64,000 nt of DNA from Rhodospirillales bacterium (GTDB taxonomy: Bacteria; Pseudomonadota; Alphaproteobacteria; Micavibrionales; Micavibrionaceae). Below the pieces are notes generated by a model. The model searched no databases, was not told the origin of the DNA, and was given only the letters and a program-made list of their open reading frames with translations. How positions within the stretch are numbered: the stretch's first letter is position 1; every line of letters starts with the position of its first letter. The position numbers and the translations under genes are program-made. Shown here in pieces: positions 24,856 through 33,651 of the stretch. The stretch is taken from NCBI GenBank assembly GCA_020638295.1, contig JACKIU010000001.1, positions 806,001 to 870,000 on the forward strand, written 5' to 3'.

Positions 24856-25272
24856 ATGGCCGCCAGTAAAATTCTTGCCGCATGTTTAATGCTCGCCTCG
24901 CAGACCTATTCGGTTCCGCCCGCTGTTCTGGTTGGAATTTATAAGGCCGAGGGCGGGAAAATCGGGCAAGAGGTTGCCAATGCGAACGGCACTTATGATC
25001 TGGGGCCGATGCAAATTAACACCATATGGCTTCCGGATCTGGCGCAACGCTGGGGCGTGAATGAAAGTACCGCCCGAAAATGGGTGCGGGATGATGCGTG
25101 CACCAATGTCGGGGTGGCGGCATGGATCTTTAAAGGCCATCTGGATGAAACCGGAAGCCTGTCGAAAGCTATTGCGCATTATCATTCGCGTACACCGCAT
25201 CATGGTAATCGCTATCAGGCCCGGGTGATTGATATCATGAAGGACAACGGATTGATCAAAGCCAAACAATAG
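24856..25272 (+). CDS. Lytic transglycosylase-like protein
   Basis: This protein of about 138 residues has the fold of small transglycosylases that cut peptidoglycan to make room for secretion machines. The catalytic Glu lies in VLVGIYKAEGGKIG, followed by NGTYDLGPMQINTIWLPDLA (the LGPMQI motif) and a late IAHYHSR segment. I start at 24856 because GGAG precedes it; the hydrophobic start (MAASKILAACLMLASQT) would direct export. It lies immediately upstream of dotD, matching the usual presence of a VirB1-like muramidase in such loci. Confidence 0.85.
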   Translation: MAASKILAACLMLASQTYSVPPAVLVGIYKAEGGKIGQEVANANGTYDLGPMQINTIWLPDLAQRWGVNESTARKWVRDDACTNVGVAAWIFKGHLDETGSLSKAIAHYHSRTPHHGNRYQARVIDIMKDNGLIKAKQ

Positions 25273-25286
25273 CGCCCAATGAACAC

Positions 25287-25306
25287 CCCCGCCGCAAGCG
25301 GCGGGG
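25287..25306. other. Strong GC hairpin after the transglycosylase gene
   Basis: CCCCGCCG-CAAG-CGGCGGGG is a perfect 8-bp stem with a tetraloop, 14 bp past the stop codon. No T tract follows, so it may stabilise the 3' end or pause polymerase rather than end transcription by itself. Confidence 0.6.
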
Positions 25307-25496
25307 AATAAATCCCGAAGAGATTAAAAGATCACTATCAAAATTTTTGAATTTGGCTGGGGGCAGTTTTCCTTATGGCGTTGCGACCATCGGGTGAAGC
25401 GGCTAATCTTGATGTGCAAGGACTCTTATTTTATGAATTGAGGTAAGGGTGCTTGGGAAATGTTTTAACCTTGGTGAATACAGGTTTTTGAGTTCG

Positions 25497-26009
25497 ATGC
25501 GCAGACACTCTTCTCTACCGGCTTTGGTTTTAACCGCTTTGGCGGTCGGGGTTTCAGGCTGCTCCAGCCTTGAAAAACACAGTAATGACGAGCCGCAGAT
25601 CGTTGCGGCCCCTGACACGGTTAGCGCTATGCTGGCCAGTGCGGCTGATCGCGCCTCAAATGCATTGGAAACGCTGGCAGCGATTGAGTCGACGCGAACG
25701 CCGGCGACGAATCTTGGTCCGGTTGGCGATGCGCCAACGGAACTCAGACGGGCAGTTACCGTCAACTGGATTGGGCCAATTGAACCGATTACGCAAACTT
25801 TGGCGCAGCGTGCGAGTTATCAATTCCTGACGATCGGAACCCCTCCTCCAGTGCCTGTCGTCGTCTCTGTTGATGTTGAAAATCGACCGGTGATTGATGT
25901 GTTGCGCGATCTTGGTTTGCAGCTTGGTGTGCGCGGTGACGTTAAGGTCGACAGTCAGCGCCGGGTCATTGAGATTCACTATCCGCCCAACACCGGTGTC
26001 GGCGGTTAA
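25497..26009 (+). CDS. dotD: DotD-like outer-membrane lipoprotein of the type IVB core complex
   Basis: This 170-residue lipoprotein has a lipobox VGVSGC after an N-terminal signal (MRRHSSLPALVLTALA). DotD/TraH lipoproteins sit with DotC and DotH in the outer-membrane core of Dot/Icm and IncI transfer systems. The folded C-terminal half (IEPITQTLAQRASYQFLTIG, then VENRPVIDVLRDLGLQLGVR) has the secretin-N-like pattern known for DotD. Its length is close to Legionella DotD, about 163 residues as I recall. It lies 23 bp before dotC. The start at 25497 gives a proper signal peptide; longer GTG-initiated versions do not. Confidence 0.85.
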   Translation: MRRHSSLPALVLTALAVGVSGCSSLEKHSNDEPQIVAAPDTVSAMLASAADRASNALETLAAIESTRTPATNLGPVGDAPTELRRAVTVNWIGPIEPITQTLAQRASYQFLTIGTPPPVPVVVSVDVENRPVIDVLRDLGLQLGVRGDVKVDSQRRVIEIHYPPNTGVGG

Positions 26010-26032
26010 TTTATTCCAGAGCAGGAATTCTT

Positions 26033-26872
26033 ATGCGTAAGCTTTTGCAAAATCTGTTTTTAGGACTGGCTGTCGCAGCAATGGCGCTGTCGTGTGGTTA
26101 TGCTGTCGCCTCAACGGAAGGTGATGACCAGCCGCCGCCAAGCCTGAGCGAATTACAAAATCTGCCAAAAGAAAATTCCCTGACTGGTGAGGATAGCGGT
26201 TTGCCGCTTGATATTCGCCGGGATGCAATTAAAGAAGCCGCCGTATCGCTGGGTGCGCGCGGCGGGCTTGCCTGGCAGTCTTTTGCGATTCGCAAACAGC
26301 TTGAGCATCGAGCCCGTTACCTTGATAAAGTTTTTAATTTTCGTCAACTTTTGATTTCCGCGCCGTCCGGCCTGTTGATTGAACCGCCGATCATCAGCGA
26401 ATCACTTAATAACATGCTTATTGAAACCGACGGACAGCAGGCGGCCGTTTCAGATCGCATGTATAACATCATCAACAACGCGCGGATCGTTTCCACGGCG
26501 CGCACCTGGCGGACATATCTTGAACGAGATTGGGGTGAGGTTGCGCCGCCACCCGATATTTTACGCCCGCAAGACGATGAAGAACGCGCGCTGTGGATTG
26601 AACTGGTAGCCCGCGGCTGGGAGGAAGGTGTGCGTCAGGCCAATGAAATTTTTCAGGATGATTTAAATCTGCTGATCGCGGATTTTGAGGGTATGATTCG
26701 TTATCGGACTTTGCTGACGCAAGGCATGGTGTCGCAACCTTATGCCTTACAAGTTGATCGCGGCATTACCGGCGATGGTACGGAAATGCGTATTGGTGAT
26801 CGCGCTATTCAGATCACCGGGGTTCCAGAGCTGATGACAGGATCGGATGAATGGAAGCCCGCAAACCGATAA
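26033..26872 (+). CDS. dotC: DotC-like outer-membrane lipoprotein
   Basis: This 279-residue exported protein carries a Cys (MALSCG) at the end of its signal peptide, consistent with lipidation although the lipobox is imperfect. DotC features include LPLDIRRDAIKEAAVSLGAR, ISAPSGLLIEPPIISES and WEEGVRQANEIFQDDLNLL. DotC partners DotD and DotH in the outer-membrane ring. The gene overlaps the next one, dotB, by 22 bp, showing tight cotranslation. The dotD-dotC-dotB order is the same as traH-traI-traJ of IncI plasmids, as I recall it. Confidence 0.9.
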   Translation: MRKLLQNLFLGLAVAAMALSCGYAVASTEGDDQPPPSLSELQNLPKENSLTGEDSGLPLDIRRDAIKEAAVSLGARGGLAWQSFAIRKQLEHRARYLDKVFNFRQLLISAPSGLLIEPPIISESLNNMLIETDGQQAAVSDRMYNIINNARIVSTARTWRTYLERDWGEVAPPPDILRPQDDEERALWIELVARGWEEGVRQANEIFQDDLNLLIADFEGMIRYRTLLTQGMVSQPYALQVDRGITGDGTEMRIGDRAIQITGVPELMTGSDEWKPANR

Positions 26873-28008
26873 GCCTCCTCAAACCTGAGGATAATTTCGC
26901 GGAAACATGGCCTGATGAGCCAGACCGCTTTACGGAAGAGTTGGTCGACCCGGCTTTGCTGTGGTGCGTAAAGCAAAATTCATCTGACATCACCATTCAA
27001 TCAGACCGCCCGATTTATAACGAAATCCACGGCAAGCTTTATCCGGGCACTTTCCGGAGTCTCGATGCGGCCGATATGGCCGTCTTTTTGTCGAAGATCT
27101 ACGGGCCGGAAGCGTTGGCCCGCCTTGCTTCAGGAAGAGATTTAGATGTTTCCTATGAAATTCGCCCTGATCGCTATACGCGAATCCGATTTCGAGTCAA
27201 TATCACAGCTATTTTATCCAAAGGTCGTGATGCCGCCCAGATCACAATGCGGGTTTTGCCCAGCGAGCCGCCAACTTTCAAAGATCTGGGTATTGAAGAA
27301 GAGATCGTTAATGCCTGGGCGCCGCGTCAGGGGCTGGTTGTCGTTACAGGACCGACCGGGTCGGGTAAATCGACCCTGCTTGCCGCCGGAAACCGGTTTT
27401 TACTCGAACGACCGGAAGGGTGCGGCAAGATGCTCACCTACGAAGCGCCGATTGAATATACTTATGATTCAATCTCCAGCCCGCGCTCTTTGGTCTCCCA
27501 GTCTGAAATTCCGCGTCATTTGCCAGATTTTGCGGCTGGCGTGCGCAATGCGCTGCGCCGGAAACCGGAAATTATTCTGGTGGGGGAATCGCGCGACCGG
27601 GAAACGATTAACGCGTCGATTGAGGCTTCACAGACCGGACATGCCGTTTACACCACAACGCACACAATGGGTGTCGCCAGCACCATCCAGCGGATGCTTT
27701 CAAGCTATGATATGAACGAACGCGAGGAGCGGGCGATTGCGTTGATGGAGAGCCTGCGACTCGTGGTTACACAGGCGCTTGTGCCGCGTGAGGGCGGTGG
27801 CCGATGCGGCGTGCGCGAATGGATGAAATTCCCCGATGAAGTTCGCGAAAAACTTATGGATATGCCCTTTACAGAATGGCCGAATGAAATTCAACGCATG
27901 ATCAATCAATACGGCCGGACAATGCAACGATCGGCTGAGATTGTCTTTGAGGCGGGTATTATTGATCGGCGGCATTATCTCTTGCTGTCTTCCAGCACGG
28001 GGGCTTAG
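26851..28008 (+). CDS. dotB: DotB secretion ATPase
   Basis: This 385-residue hexameric ATPase of the VirB11/PilT class energises the type IVB machine from the cytoplasm. The Walker A box GPTGSGKSTLL is at about residues 167-177. An Asp-box like LTYEAPIEYTYD follows at about 195, then the Walker B region PEIILVGESRDRET at about 235, and a His box TGHAVYTTTHT. The N-terminal domain (SSDITIQSDRPIYNEIHGKL) is typical of PilT-like ATPases. Its length is near that of Legionella DotB. Confidence 0.95.
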   Translation: MEARKPISLLKPEDNFAETWPDEPDRFTEELVDPALLWCVKQNSSDITIQSDRPIYNEIHGKLYPGTFRSLDAADMAVFLSKIYGPEALARLASGRDLDVSYEIRPDRYTRIRFRVNITAILSKGRDAAQITMRVLPSEPPTFKDLGIEEEIVNAWAPRQGLVVVTGPTGSGKSTLLAAGNRFLLERPEGCGKMLTYEAPIEYTYDSISSPRSLVSQSEIPRHLPDFAAGVRNALRRKPEIILVGESRDRETINASIEASQTGHAVYTTTHTMGVASTIQRMLSSYDMNEREERAIALMESLRLVVTQALVPREGGGRCGVREWMKFPDEVREKLMDMPFTEWPNEIQRMINQYGRTMQRSAEIVFEAGIIDRRHYLLLSSSTGA

Positions 28009-28099
28009 GGGTATTTATCGAATCGGTAACGCCTCCTTAATATTTACCCCCTTAAACTTTTACATTAGAATGAACGTTCAATAGTGGCGGATCTAGGAA

Positions 28100-28408
28100 A
28101 TGTCAGCAGCACAGGAAATTGAGAATATCCAGGAAAAAATGAACTGGCACTGGCGCAACTCCATGCGTGTTGTGCGGTTCTTTGCGTTTGATGCTCGGGC
28201 CTCTTTTATCGGGGCTTTGCTGCTTTTCCGCCTGACCAGCTGGCGGTTATGGCTTTTGTTTATCGGTAATCTGGTTCTTTTCCGCTATCTGGAAAATAAG
28301 GGTTTGACGGTTCCTGCGGCTTTACGGAACTTTCGCGCTTGGCTTGTCGGGGCCGAGCGTCCGGGCTGGGGCTCTACCCGACGGCGTAAATTTGTCGATT
28401 ACGGCTAA
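28100..28408 (+). CDS. icmT: IcmT-like small membrane protein
   Basis: This 102-residue protein has two short hydrophobic segments (about 31-43 and 47-62). Its IcmT/TraK-like core is WHWRNSMRVVRFFAFDARAS, ending in a basic, aromatic tail (RRRKFVDYG). IcmT is a small inner-membrane protein needed for Dot/Icm function and pore formation. It sits directly after dotB, as in the IncI order traJ-traK. Confidence 0.82.
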   Translation: MSAAQEIENIQEKMNWHWRNSMRVVRFFAFDARASFIGALLLFRLTSWRLWLLFIGNLVLFRYLENKGLTVPAALRNFRAWLVGAERPGWGSTRRRKFVDYG

Positions 28409-28555
28409 AGCGTTTCATCCACTTCCCGCTTTGAATTTCACAACAGCACCGCTTGTATTTTGCCGTGCGGCGTTTTATGGTCGTATAGAATTTCGTAGTA
28501 ATGGTAATGGTAATACTAGTCCCGAATGGAGTTCGGGCTGTGATGAGGATGCTCA

Positions 28556-29830
28556 ATGATGACGACGAATGTTTTTTCACTGTACAGAAAATCAAACGTG
28601 CGGTTGGCCGGGTTGGTAAGCGTTGCGGTTTTGTTGAGCGCGACGACAACATATGCGGGTTTTGAATGGATTCCTGCCGGGTCCGCGCCTGCGGAACCGC
28701 CACCGATTGTTGAGAGTGCGCCGGCTCCGGTGCCGCCTGTGCAACAGCTTTTAAATCAAGAACCGCAGGTTTTATCTGCGCCACAGCCCGCGCCTTATGA
28801 GCCAATCCCGATGCCGGAACCAGCTTTCGAAGCTGTCATTAAGACTAAGTCTATGCAACCGCAGATCGACAATCAGCCCGCTGAAGCAGACTTTTCCGCC
28901 CTGCCTGCGGAATCTGCGGCCTTTGCCACCACGCAGCCGCGCGTCATTATGCCGGAAGATGCCCCGGAAACCGCGCGCAAGACTTTGGCGATTAATCCTT
29001 TCCCGCAAGGTCAACCCACGCTTATGCCTGCGGCCCCCACTCAGCCAGACGGAGCTCCTCCCGTTGTTTCGGGTGATATGGCGGCCCCGACCCCGGTTCC
29101 CGCCCCGGAAGCTGTTGTAGGCTTTGGTTCCGATATGCCTTTGGCACTGGCCTTGCAACAGGTTGCTCCTCCAGGCTATGCGTTTTCGTTTGGTGAAAGC
29201 ATTAATCCGGGCGCCAAGGTTTCATGGACAGGCGGAAAATCGTGGGTCGACGTCATGCAGGATATGATTGTGCCTTTGGGACTTAAAGCCGATATACGCG
29301 GTAAAATTATTTTCGTGTATCGCGAGCAGCATTCCGGCGTCATGCCGCAGATCGAGACTTTGATCGAGCCTGCGGCCGGGGATGCCGGGGATGTTTCAAC
29401 GCTTCGCCCGGAAGATATGGTCGATGCGAGCGTGCGTCGGAGCACCATCCATGATCCGGGTTCGCAGGCTGAAAGCCAGCCGGAAGAAACCGTTGCAACG
29501 CTGGATGAACGGACGCCGACGACGGTTAGCGAAAAGCGTCAACCTAAAGTGCAGGGCCGTGTTTGGGAAGCTGAAGCCGGGGATAGTCTGAAGCAGGTTT
29601 TGCAAAAATGGGGCAAGGCTGGTGATTTCAATATCGACTGGCAGGCCATGCACGACTTTACCATCCAGTCCGATGTTCTGGTCGCCGGACGAGTTGATAT
29701 GGCTCTAAAAACCCTGGTCGTTAACGGGCTCGGCGATGATAAAAAACCTGCAATCAGTTTTGTAAAAGATCAGGATGGCGCACAAGGCATCACCTTGGTT
29801 GTTCAAGATCCGCAAAGCGCGACTTTGTAA
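28556..29830 (+). CDS. TcpQ-domain protein with proline-rich linker, at the traL position
   Basis: This 424-residue exported protein has a signal sequence (ending TTTYAG near residue 35), then a long Pro/Ala-rich linker (about 40-190). A first small domain follows (about 195-265), with MPLALALQQVAPPGYAFSFG and later WVDVMQDMIVPLGLKADIRG. The C-terminus (about 335-424) contains VWEAEAGDSLKQVLQKWGKA and DWQAMHDFTIQSDVL, a TcpQ C-terminal type domain known from type IV pilus and IncI PilL-like proteins. Both domains resemble secretin-N modules, so it may line or stabilise the outer-membrane ring. It occupies the slot after icmT. Its stop is 17 bp from the convergent flgL stop. Confidence 0.78.
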   Translation: MMTTNVFSLYRKSNVRLAGLVSVAVLLSATTTYAGFEWIPAGSAPAEPPPIVESAPAPVPPVQQLLNQEPQVLSAPQPAPYEPIPMPEPAFEAVIKTKSMQPQIDNQPAEADFSALPAESAAFATTQPRVIMPEDAPETARKTLAINPFPQGQPTLMPAAPTQPDGAPPVVSGDMAAPTPVPAPEAVVGFGSDMPLALALQQVAPPGYAFSFGESINPGAKVSWTGGKSWVDVMQDMIVPLGLKADIRGKIIFVYREQHSGVMPQIETLIEPAAGDAGDVSTLRPEDMVDASVRRSTIHDPGSQAESQPEETVATLDERTPTTVSEKRQPKVQGRVWEAEAGDSLKQVLQKWGKAGDFNIDWQAMHDFTIQSDVLVAGRVDMALKTLVVNGLGDDKKPAISFVKDQDGAQGITLVVQDPQSATL

Positions 29831-29847
29831 GAAATCTCTTTTACGCT

Positions 29848-31059
29848 CTACAAGAAATTGACCAGACTGAGTTGCTGGACGCTGGCCGTGACCCGGTATG
29901 AGGCATCGAGCTGTATCTGCAGCATGTTGATTTTAACAGCGACATCATTCATATCGGCGTTTTCAACATCATCAATCGTACTTTGCAGCGCATTTTGATC
30001 CGCGGCATGGGTTTTGGCCACTTCGTCAATTCTGGCCCGCACGTTTTCCAAGCGGAAACGTACCGCGTCAATATCATCTATGGCGTTATTGACCATGCGC
30101 ACCAGTTCGTTAAAGACCTGATAGAAATTCTCTTTCATTTCATCAAGATCGGCACCCGGCGCACCGTCGGCAATTGTCGGGTCGCCCGGCGTGTAGGGCT
30201 CTGCATATGCATCGGCTATGGGCGGCAGATCATCATTCATGATAAAGGCGGCCGCCACCATAATATCGCGGAAAGGTTGTTCATTGGCCAGTGCGGTGTA
30301 TTTGACCTCGATGCGTTCGTCGACGCGGATAAACACGTCGCCGACGTTCCCGGCGCTTAAGGCGGCGGAATAGCCGACAATCGTATCGGTGATCGCATAG
30401 GGGTCATCGACCACATCGCGCGAGCGCAACGCGCTGATCAACTCATCGCTGGTCAGATTGGTCGCCGCTGGCAGCGTTTCGTCTTTCCAGTTGCCAATTA
30501 ATGTGCTGATCGCCGAGGTCAGCGTACCGGAATTGTTATAGGGCTGGGTCAGGGAATCTGCGCCGCCCAGCAGATAGAGATCGCCTTCCTGCACATTCAA
30601 CAAATCGCCCATAAAGTTAAAAATGTTGCTGGCGAGATCGCGCATGGTTGTCAGATCTATATCCGGATCGGCTGAATTTACCCCGACTTGCGTTGTTTCG
30701 ATAGCCGTGGTCAACGGATCATCATAATAAATGACATCACCTTTCTGGTGCGTACTTTCCTGCGTAAACTGGACGAGAGAACTCACGAAGTTCTCCGCCT
30801 GGGCCTTGAACTCTTCAATCGCGTTGAGCATCTGTTTGATCCGGCGATCGGCGTTTTTGATGTTGTTGGTATAGGTTTCCAAAGACTGAAAATTGGCGCG
30901 TGCGCGTTTGGAGGCCAGAACATTGTTATCGAGACCGCTAAAACTCTGAGTAATCTTGCCCGTGGCGAGCTGGCGGGTCAGGTTGTCGAGCTGGATATTC
31001 TGATCATTAATCAGGCGAATGCGCGTTAGCGCCTGCCCTAATGTTGAAATGCCCGTCAT
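29848..31059 (-). CDS. flgL: Flagellar hook-associated protein 3
   Basis: This 403-residue junction protein links the hook to the flagellin filament. Flagellin-like ends are present: the N-terminus (ISTLGQALTRIRLINDQNIQ, LDNLTRQLATGKITQSFSGL) and the C-terminal coiled region (ENADMNDVAVKINMLQIQLD). It lies 28 bp downstream of flgK in the usual order. The pair is inserted between two halves of the type IVB locus on the opposite strand. Longer than the E. coli protein (317 residues), as in several alphaproteobacteria. Confidence 0.9.
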   Translation of the reverse strand: MTGISTLGQALTRIRLINDQNIQLDNLTRQLATGKITQSFSGLDNNVLASKRARANFQSLETYTNNIKNADRRIKQMLNAIEEFKAQAENFVSSLVQFTQESTHQKGDVIYYDDPLTTAIETTQVGVNSADPDIDLTTMRDLASNIFNFMGDLLNVQEGDLYLLGGADSLTQPYNNSGTLTSAISTLIGNWKDETLPAATNLTSDELISALRSRDVVDDPYAITDTIVGYSAALSAGNVGDVFIRVDERIEVKYTALANEQPFRDIMVAAAFIMNDDLPPIADAYAEPYTPGDPTIADGAPGADLDEMKENFYQVFNELVRMVNNAIDDIDAVRFRLENVRARIDEVAKTHAADQNALQSTIDDVENADMNDVAVKINMLQIQLDASYRVTASVQQLSLVNFL

Positions 31060-31087
31060 TGTTTTGCTCCTGATTTTTTCATTGTTT

Positions 31088-33514
31088 CTAGTAACCCACA
31101 GCGTTCAATAGCTCTTGGAACAGTTCATCGACCGCCGTCAAAACTCTTGCCGAGGCACTATAGGCCGTTTGAACGATGATCAACTGGCCGAGTTCTTCGT
31201 CAATATTCACTGCGGATTCATCCAAAAGCTGCGTTTGCAAAATATCCTGCAGCGCCGTTTCGTCGGTGATACGGGCTTCGAGCAGAATATTTTCCTGTGA
31301 GTGTTCGTTAATCATTTTTTGCGCAAAATCGATGATTCCCAGCGAACCAATCAGGTCGGTTGATATATCGGCATTGGGCCCCAAATAATCCTCGCGGAAT
31401 GCTAATGTCGGGATGGGCACTGGCAATGACGCGTCGGTTTGAGAACCGTAGGTGATGCTGGCCACAGGGGTCTGGTCAATGATGGCCGTGCCCGAAACGC
31501 TGTAGGTCCCAAACAGGGCGGAAATGATGTTTGCACCGTTATCGATAGCGATGCGCGCCGTTGTGGCCGGGGGTGCGCCATAGCCTGCGCCGTTCGTGTC
31601 AAACGGACCGCCTATCAGTTTCAGGTCGCCGCCAAAATCGGGGTTGGTAAAATCGGTGCCCGGTCGCAAGCGCAATATACCATCAATCGCGAAGTTGGCC
31701 GTATCAACCGCCAGGCCTGGAACGGCTTGAAGCTTTGCGATCAATTCCACATCGGTATCACCCGGCTCCAGCGTGATACGCACTGAAGGATTGTTGCCGA
31801 CCTGCACGTCGAAATACGGGTCTTGCGGAGCAATCGGTGCGCCTGCGTTATCGCTGAGGCCGAAATACACAAGACCGGCATCGCCGATTGAGGTCGGACC
31901 TGCATTCGCATCAATTTCGTATGAACCGCGGGTATTGATAACAATTTCGCCGTTCGACCCGACACTGGCAGATGCCGCCAACCCGGCCGGTACCCCGGCC
32001 AAAGCGATTTCATTGTTAATGTGGGCGACCAATTGATCGGCCGCCGTCGCACCGGGAAAGCCATTAGCAATACTGAGATCAACCGTGATGGTTGTCGGGC
32101 CAAGACCGGTGCGCGCCTCTTCAAAAGTGATATGAAATATATCGTTCGGGTTATTGAGATCGCCGTTGGCGAATAACACCAGATCGGCCACGGAGGCGAA
32201 TGGTGTTAGATCGCGCCCGCCGACCATTGTGTTGGAGGAAAACAGCCCCAGCCAGTTTTGCAAATCCAGCCCGCCGGTATTGAGTAAATCAACCTGCGTT
32301 GCGGTATCCGTATTTTCAGCCTGTTGGTATTCGACCGAGCCAAAAGCAAATTCGAGAACGCGGCGAATGACCTCGTTCGAGCCAGTATCCAGCGTTGCGC
32401 CGTATGTTCCGTTTTTGAGCAGGCCGGTATCGCTGATAATGGCTTGGTTAACCTGTATAATGGCGGAAAACCCGACATAGCTGACCGGAATGGGCGGCGG
32501 ACCGGCGGTTGGGTCCGGCGGCGTATCGGCCGGCACGGTGCCGGATGGATCGGTAAACAGTCGCAGCCCTTGCGCATCAAGGCGCAGCGCCAATTTGTGC
32601 GCGACTTCATCAAGTTGGGCCATCTGTTTCGGGAAGGTCGTGTCGCGCAGCTTGAGCAGGCCGCCAAGCTTGCCCCCAACCGACAATGTTGTCAGGTCGA
32701 CGGCTGTGATCGGATTATCGACCGGGTCGCGCAAATACACGCCGTTGGCCGAGCTCGGATAATAGCTGGTTGCTGAAAGCGCTACGGTTGAGAAGCTCAA
32801 CTGTTCTGCGCGCTCGGAGGCGAGTTCCTGTCCCTGATTGGTCTGAATGACCAAGACACCATCCCCGCGCTGGAAGAAGCTGATTTCTATCAGCCCTGAA
32901 AGTTCCTTGATCGCCTCATCACGTTGATCTTCATAATAGGCGACGGTGCGATCGATATTGAGGTTGTCCTGCACCTTGTCATTAAGATCGGCAATTTGCA
33001 GCAGCAGGTCATTGATCCGCGTCACCGTTTCGCTGATCTCATCCTGCGCGTCATTGCGCAAGGTGGTAATCAGATCGGACAAATCATTGATTTTTCCAGC
33101 GGTATCAATCGCCTGGTCTAATGCCGTGGCCTGCAGAAAAGAGTCGCCGGGACTGTCCGAGAGCGCGGCAAAGCTGTCATAGAGACGGGAAATTTCTGCC
33201 GCTATCGACAGTTCCTGGTCAGGGGGGCCGTGGAATTGCTGGACGCGGTTGAGGTAAGTTTGCTGCACATCCAGTTCGCCAACCGCGCTGACCTGCGTCC
33301 ATAAATCACGTTCGAGATTTAAATCAACATTCCGAATGATGGTTTCGGCCAGTACGCCGACCGTAACCCCTTGTATTGCCTGCGAGCTTTGCGGCAAGAT
33401 TTTCCGTGTATAGCCCGGTGTTCCGACGTTGGCCACGTTGTTGGAAATCACGCTGATTTGCTGCTGTGAAACGCGCAAACCCGTTAACGCAGCATCGAGA
33501 CTGGCTATACCCAT
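31088..33514 (-). CDS. flgK: Flagellar hook-associated protein 1
   Basis: This 808-residue hook-filament junction protein is recognised by its N-terminus (SLDAALTGLRVSQQQISVIS followed by NNVANVGTPGYTRKI) and its C-terminus (ESAVNIDEELGQLIIVQTAY, then SASARVLTAVDELFQELLNA). It is much longer than enteric FlgK (about 550 residues) because of an expanded middle region (about 250-650) likely to be surface exposed. AGGAAAG precedes the ATG. A sigma-54 type promoter lies about 86 bp upstream, as expected for late flagellar genes. Confidence 0.92.
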   Translation of the reverse strand: MGIASLDAALTGLRVSQQQISVISNNVANVGTPGYTRKILPQSSQAIQGVTVGVLAETIIRNVDLNLERDLWTQVSAVGELDVQQTYLNRVQQFHGPPDQELSIAAEISRLYDSFAALSDSPGDSFLQATALDQAIDTAGKINDLSDLITTLRNDAQDEISETVTRINDLLLQIADLNDKVQDNLNIDRTVAYYEDQRDEAIKELSGLIEISFFQRGDGVLVIQTNQGQELASERAEQLSFSTVALSATSYYPSSANGVYLRDPVDNPITAVDLTTLSVGGKLGGLLKLRDTTFPKQMAQLDEVAHKLALRLDAQGLRLFTDPSGTVPADTPPDPTAGPPPIPVSYVGFSAIIQVNQAIISDTGLLKNGTYGATLDTGSNEVIRRVLEFAFGSVEYQQAENTDTATQVDLLNTGGLDLQNWLGLFSSNTMVGGRDLTPFASVADLVLFANGDLNNPNDIFHITFEEARTGLGPTTITVDLSIANGFPGATAADQLVAHINNEIALAGVPAGLAASASVGSNGEIVINTRGSYEIDANAGPTSIGDAGLVYFGLSDNAGAPIAPQDPYFDVQVGNNPSVRITLEPGDTDVELIAKLQAVPGLAVDTANFAIDGILRLRPGTDFTNPDFGGDLKLIGGPFDTNGAGYGAPPATTARIAIDNGANIISALFGTYSVSGTAIIDQTPVASITYGSQTDASLPVPIPTLAFREDYLGPNADISTDLIGSLGIIDFAQKMINEHSQENILLEARITDETALQDILQTQLLDESAVNIDEELGQLIIVQTAYSASARVLTAVDELFQELLNAVGY

Positions 33515-33599
33515 GGGTCTTTCCTTGCCTATTCGTTCTTATCATTCGCAGACTGAAACGCCGCCGTTATACAGCACGTTTTGCCTACACGGCATGCTA

Positions 33600-33615
33600 T
33601 GCAAGGGAAATGCCA
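33600..33615 (-). promoter_or_regulatory. Sigma-54 promoter of flgKL
   Basis: On the minus strand TGGCATTTCCCTTGCA matches the -24/-12 consensus, with exactly 10 nt between GG and GC. It lies 86 bp upstream of flgK. The spacing, position and gene class together support an RpoN-dependent flagellar promoter. Confidence 0.75.
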
Positions 33616-33651
33616 GTTTTATGGGGGATGCGACGGTTAGGTGTATGGTTC

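Noticed and set aside
28556..29830. Reading the TcpQ-domain gene as part of a type IV pilus operon
   Set aside because: No pilin, prepilin peptidase, PilC-like or secretin gene is adjacent. The neighbours are all type IVB secretion genes on the same strand.
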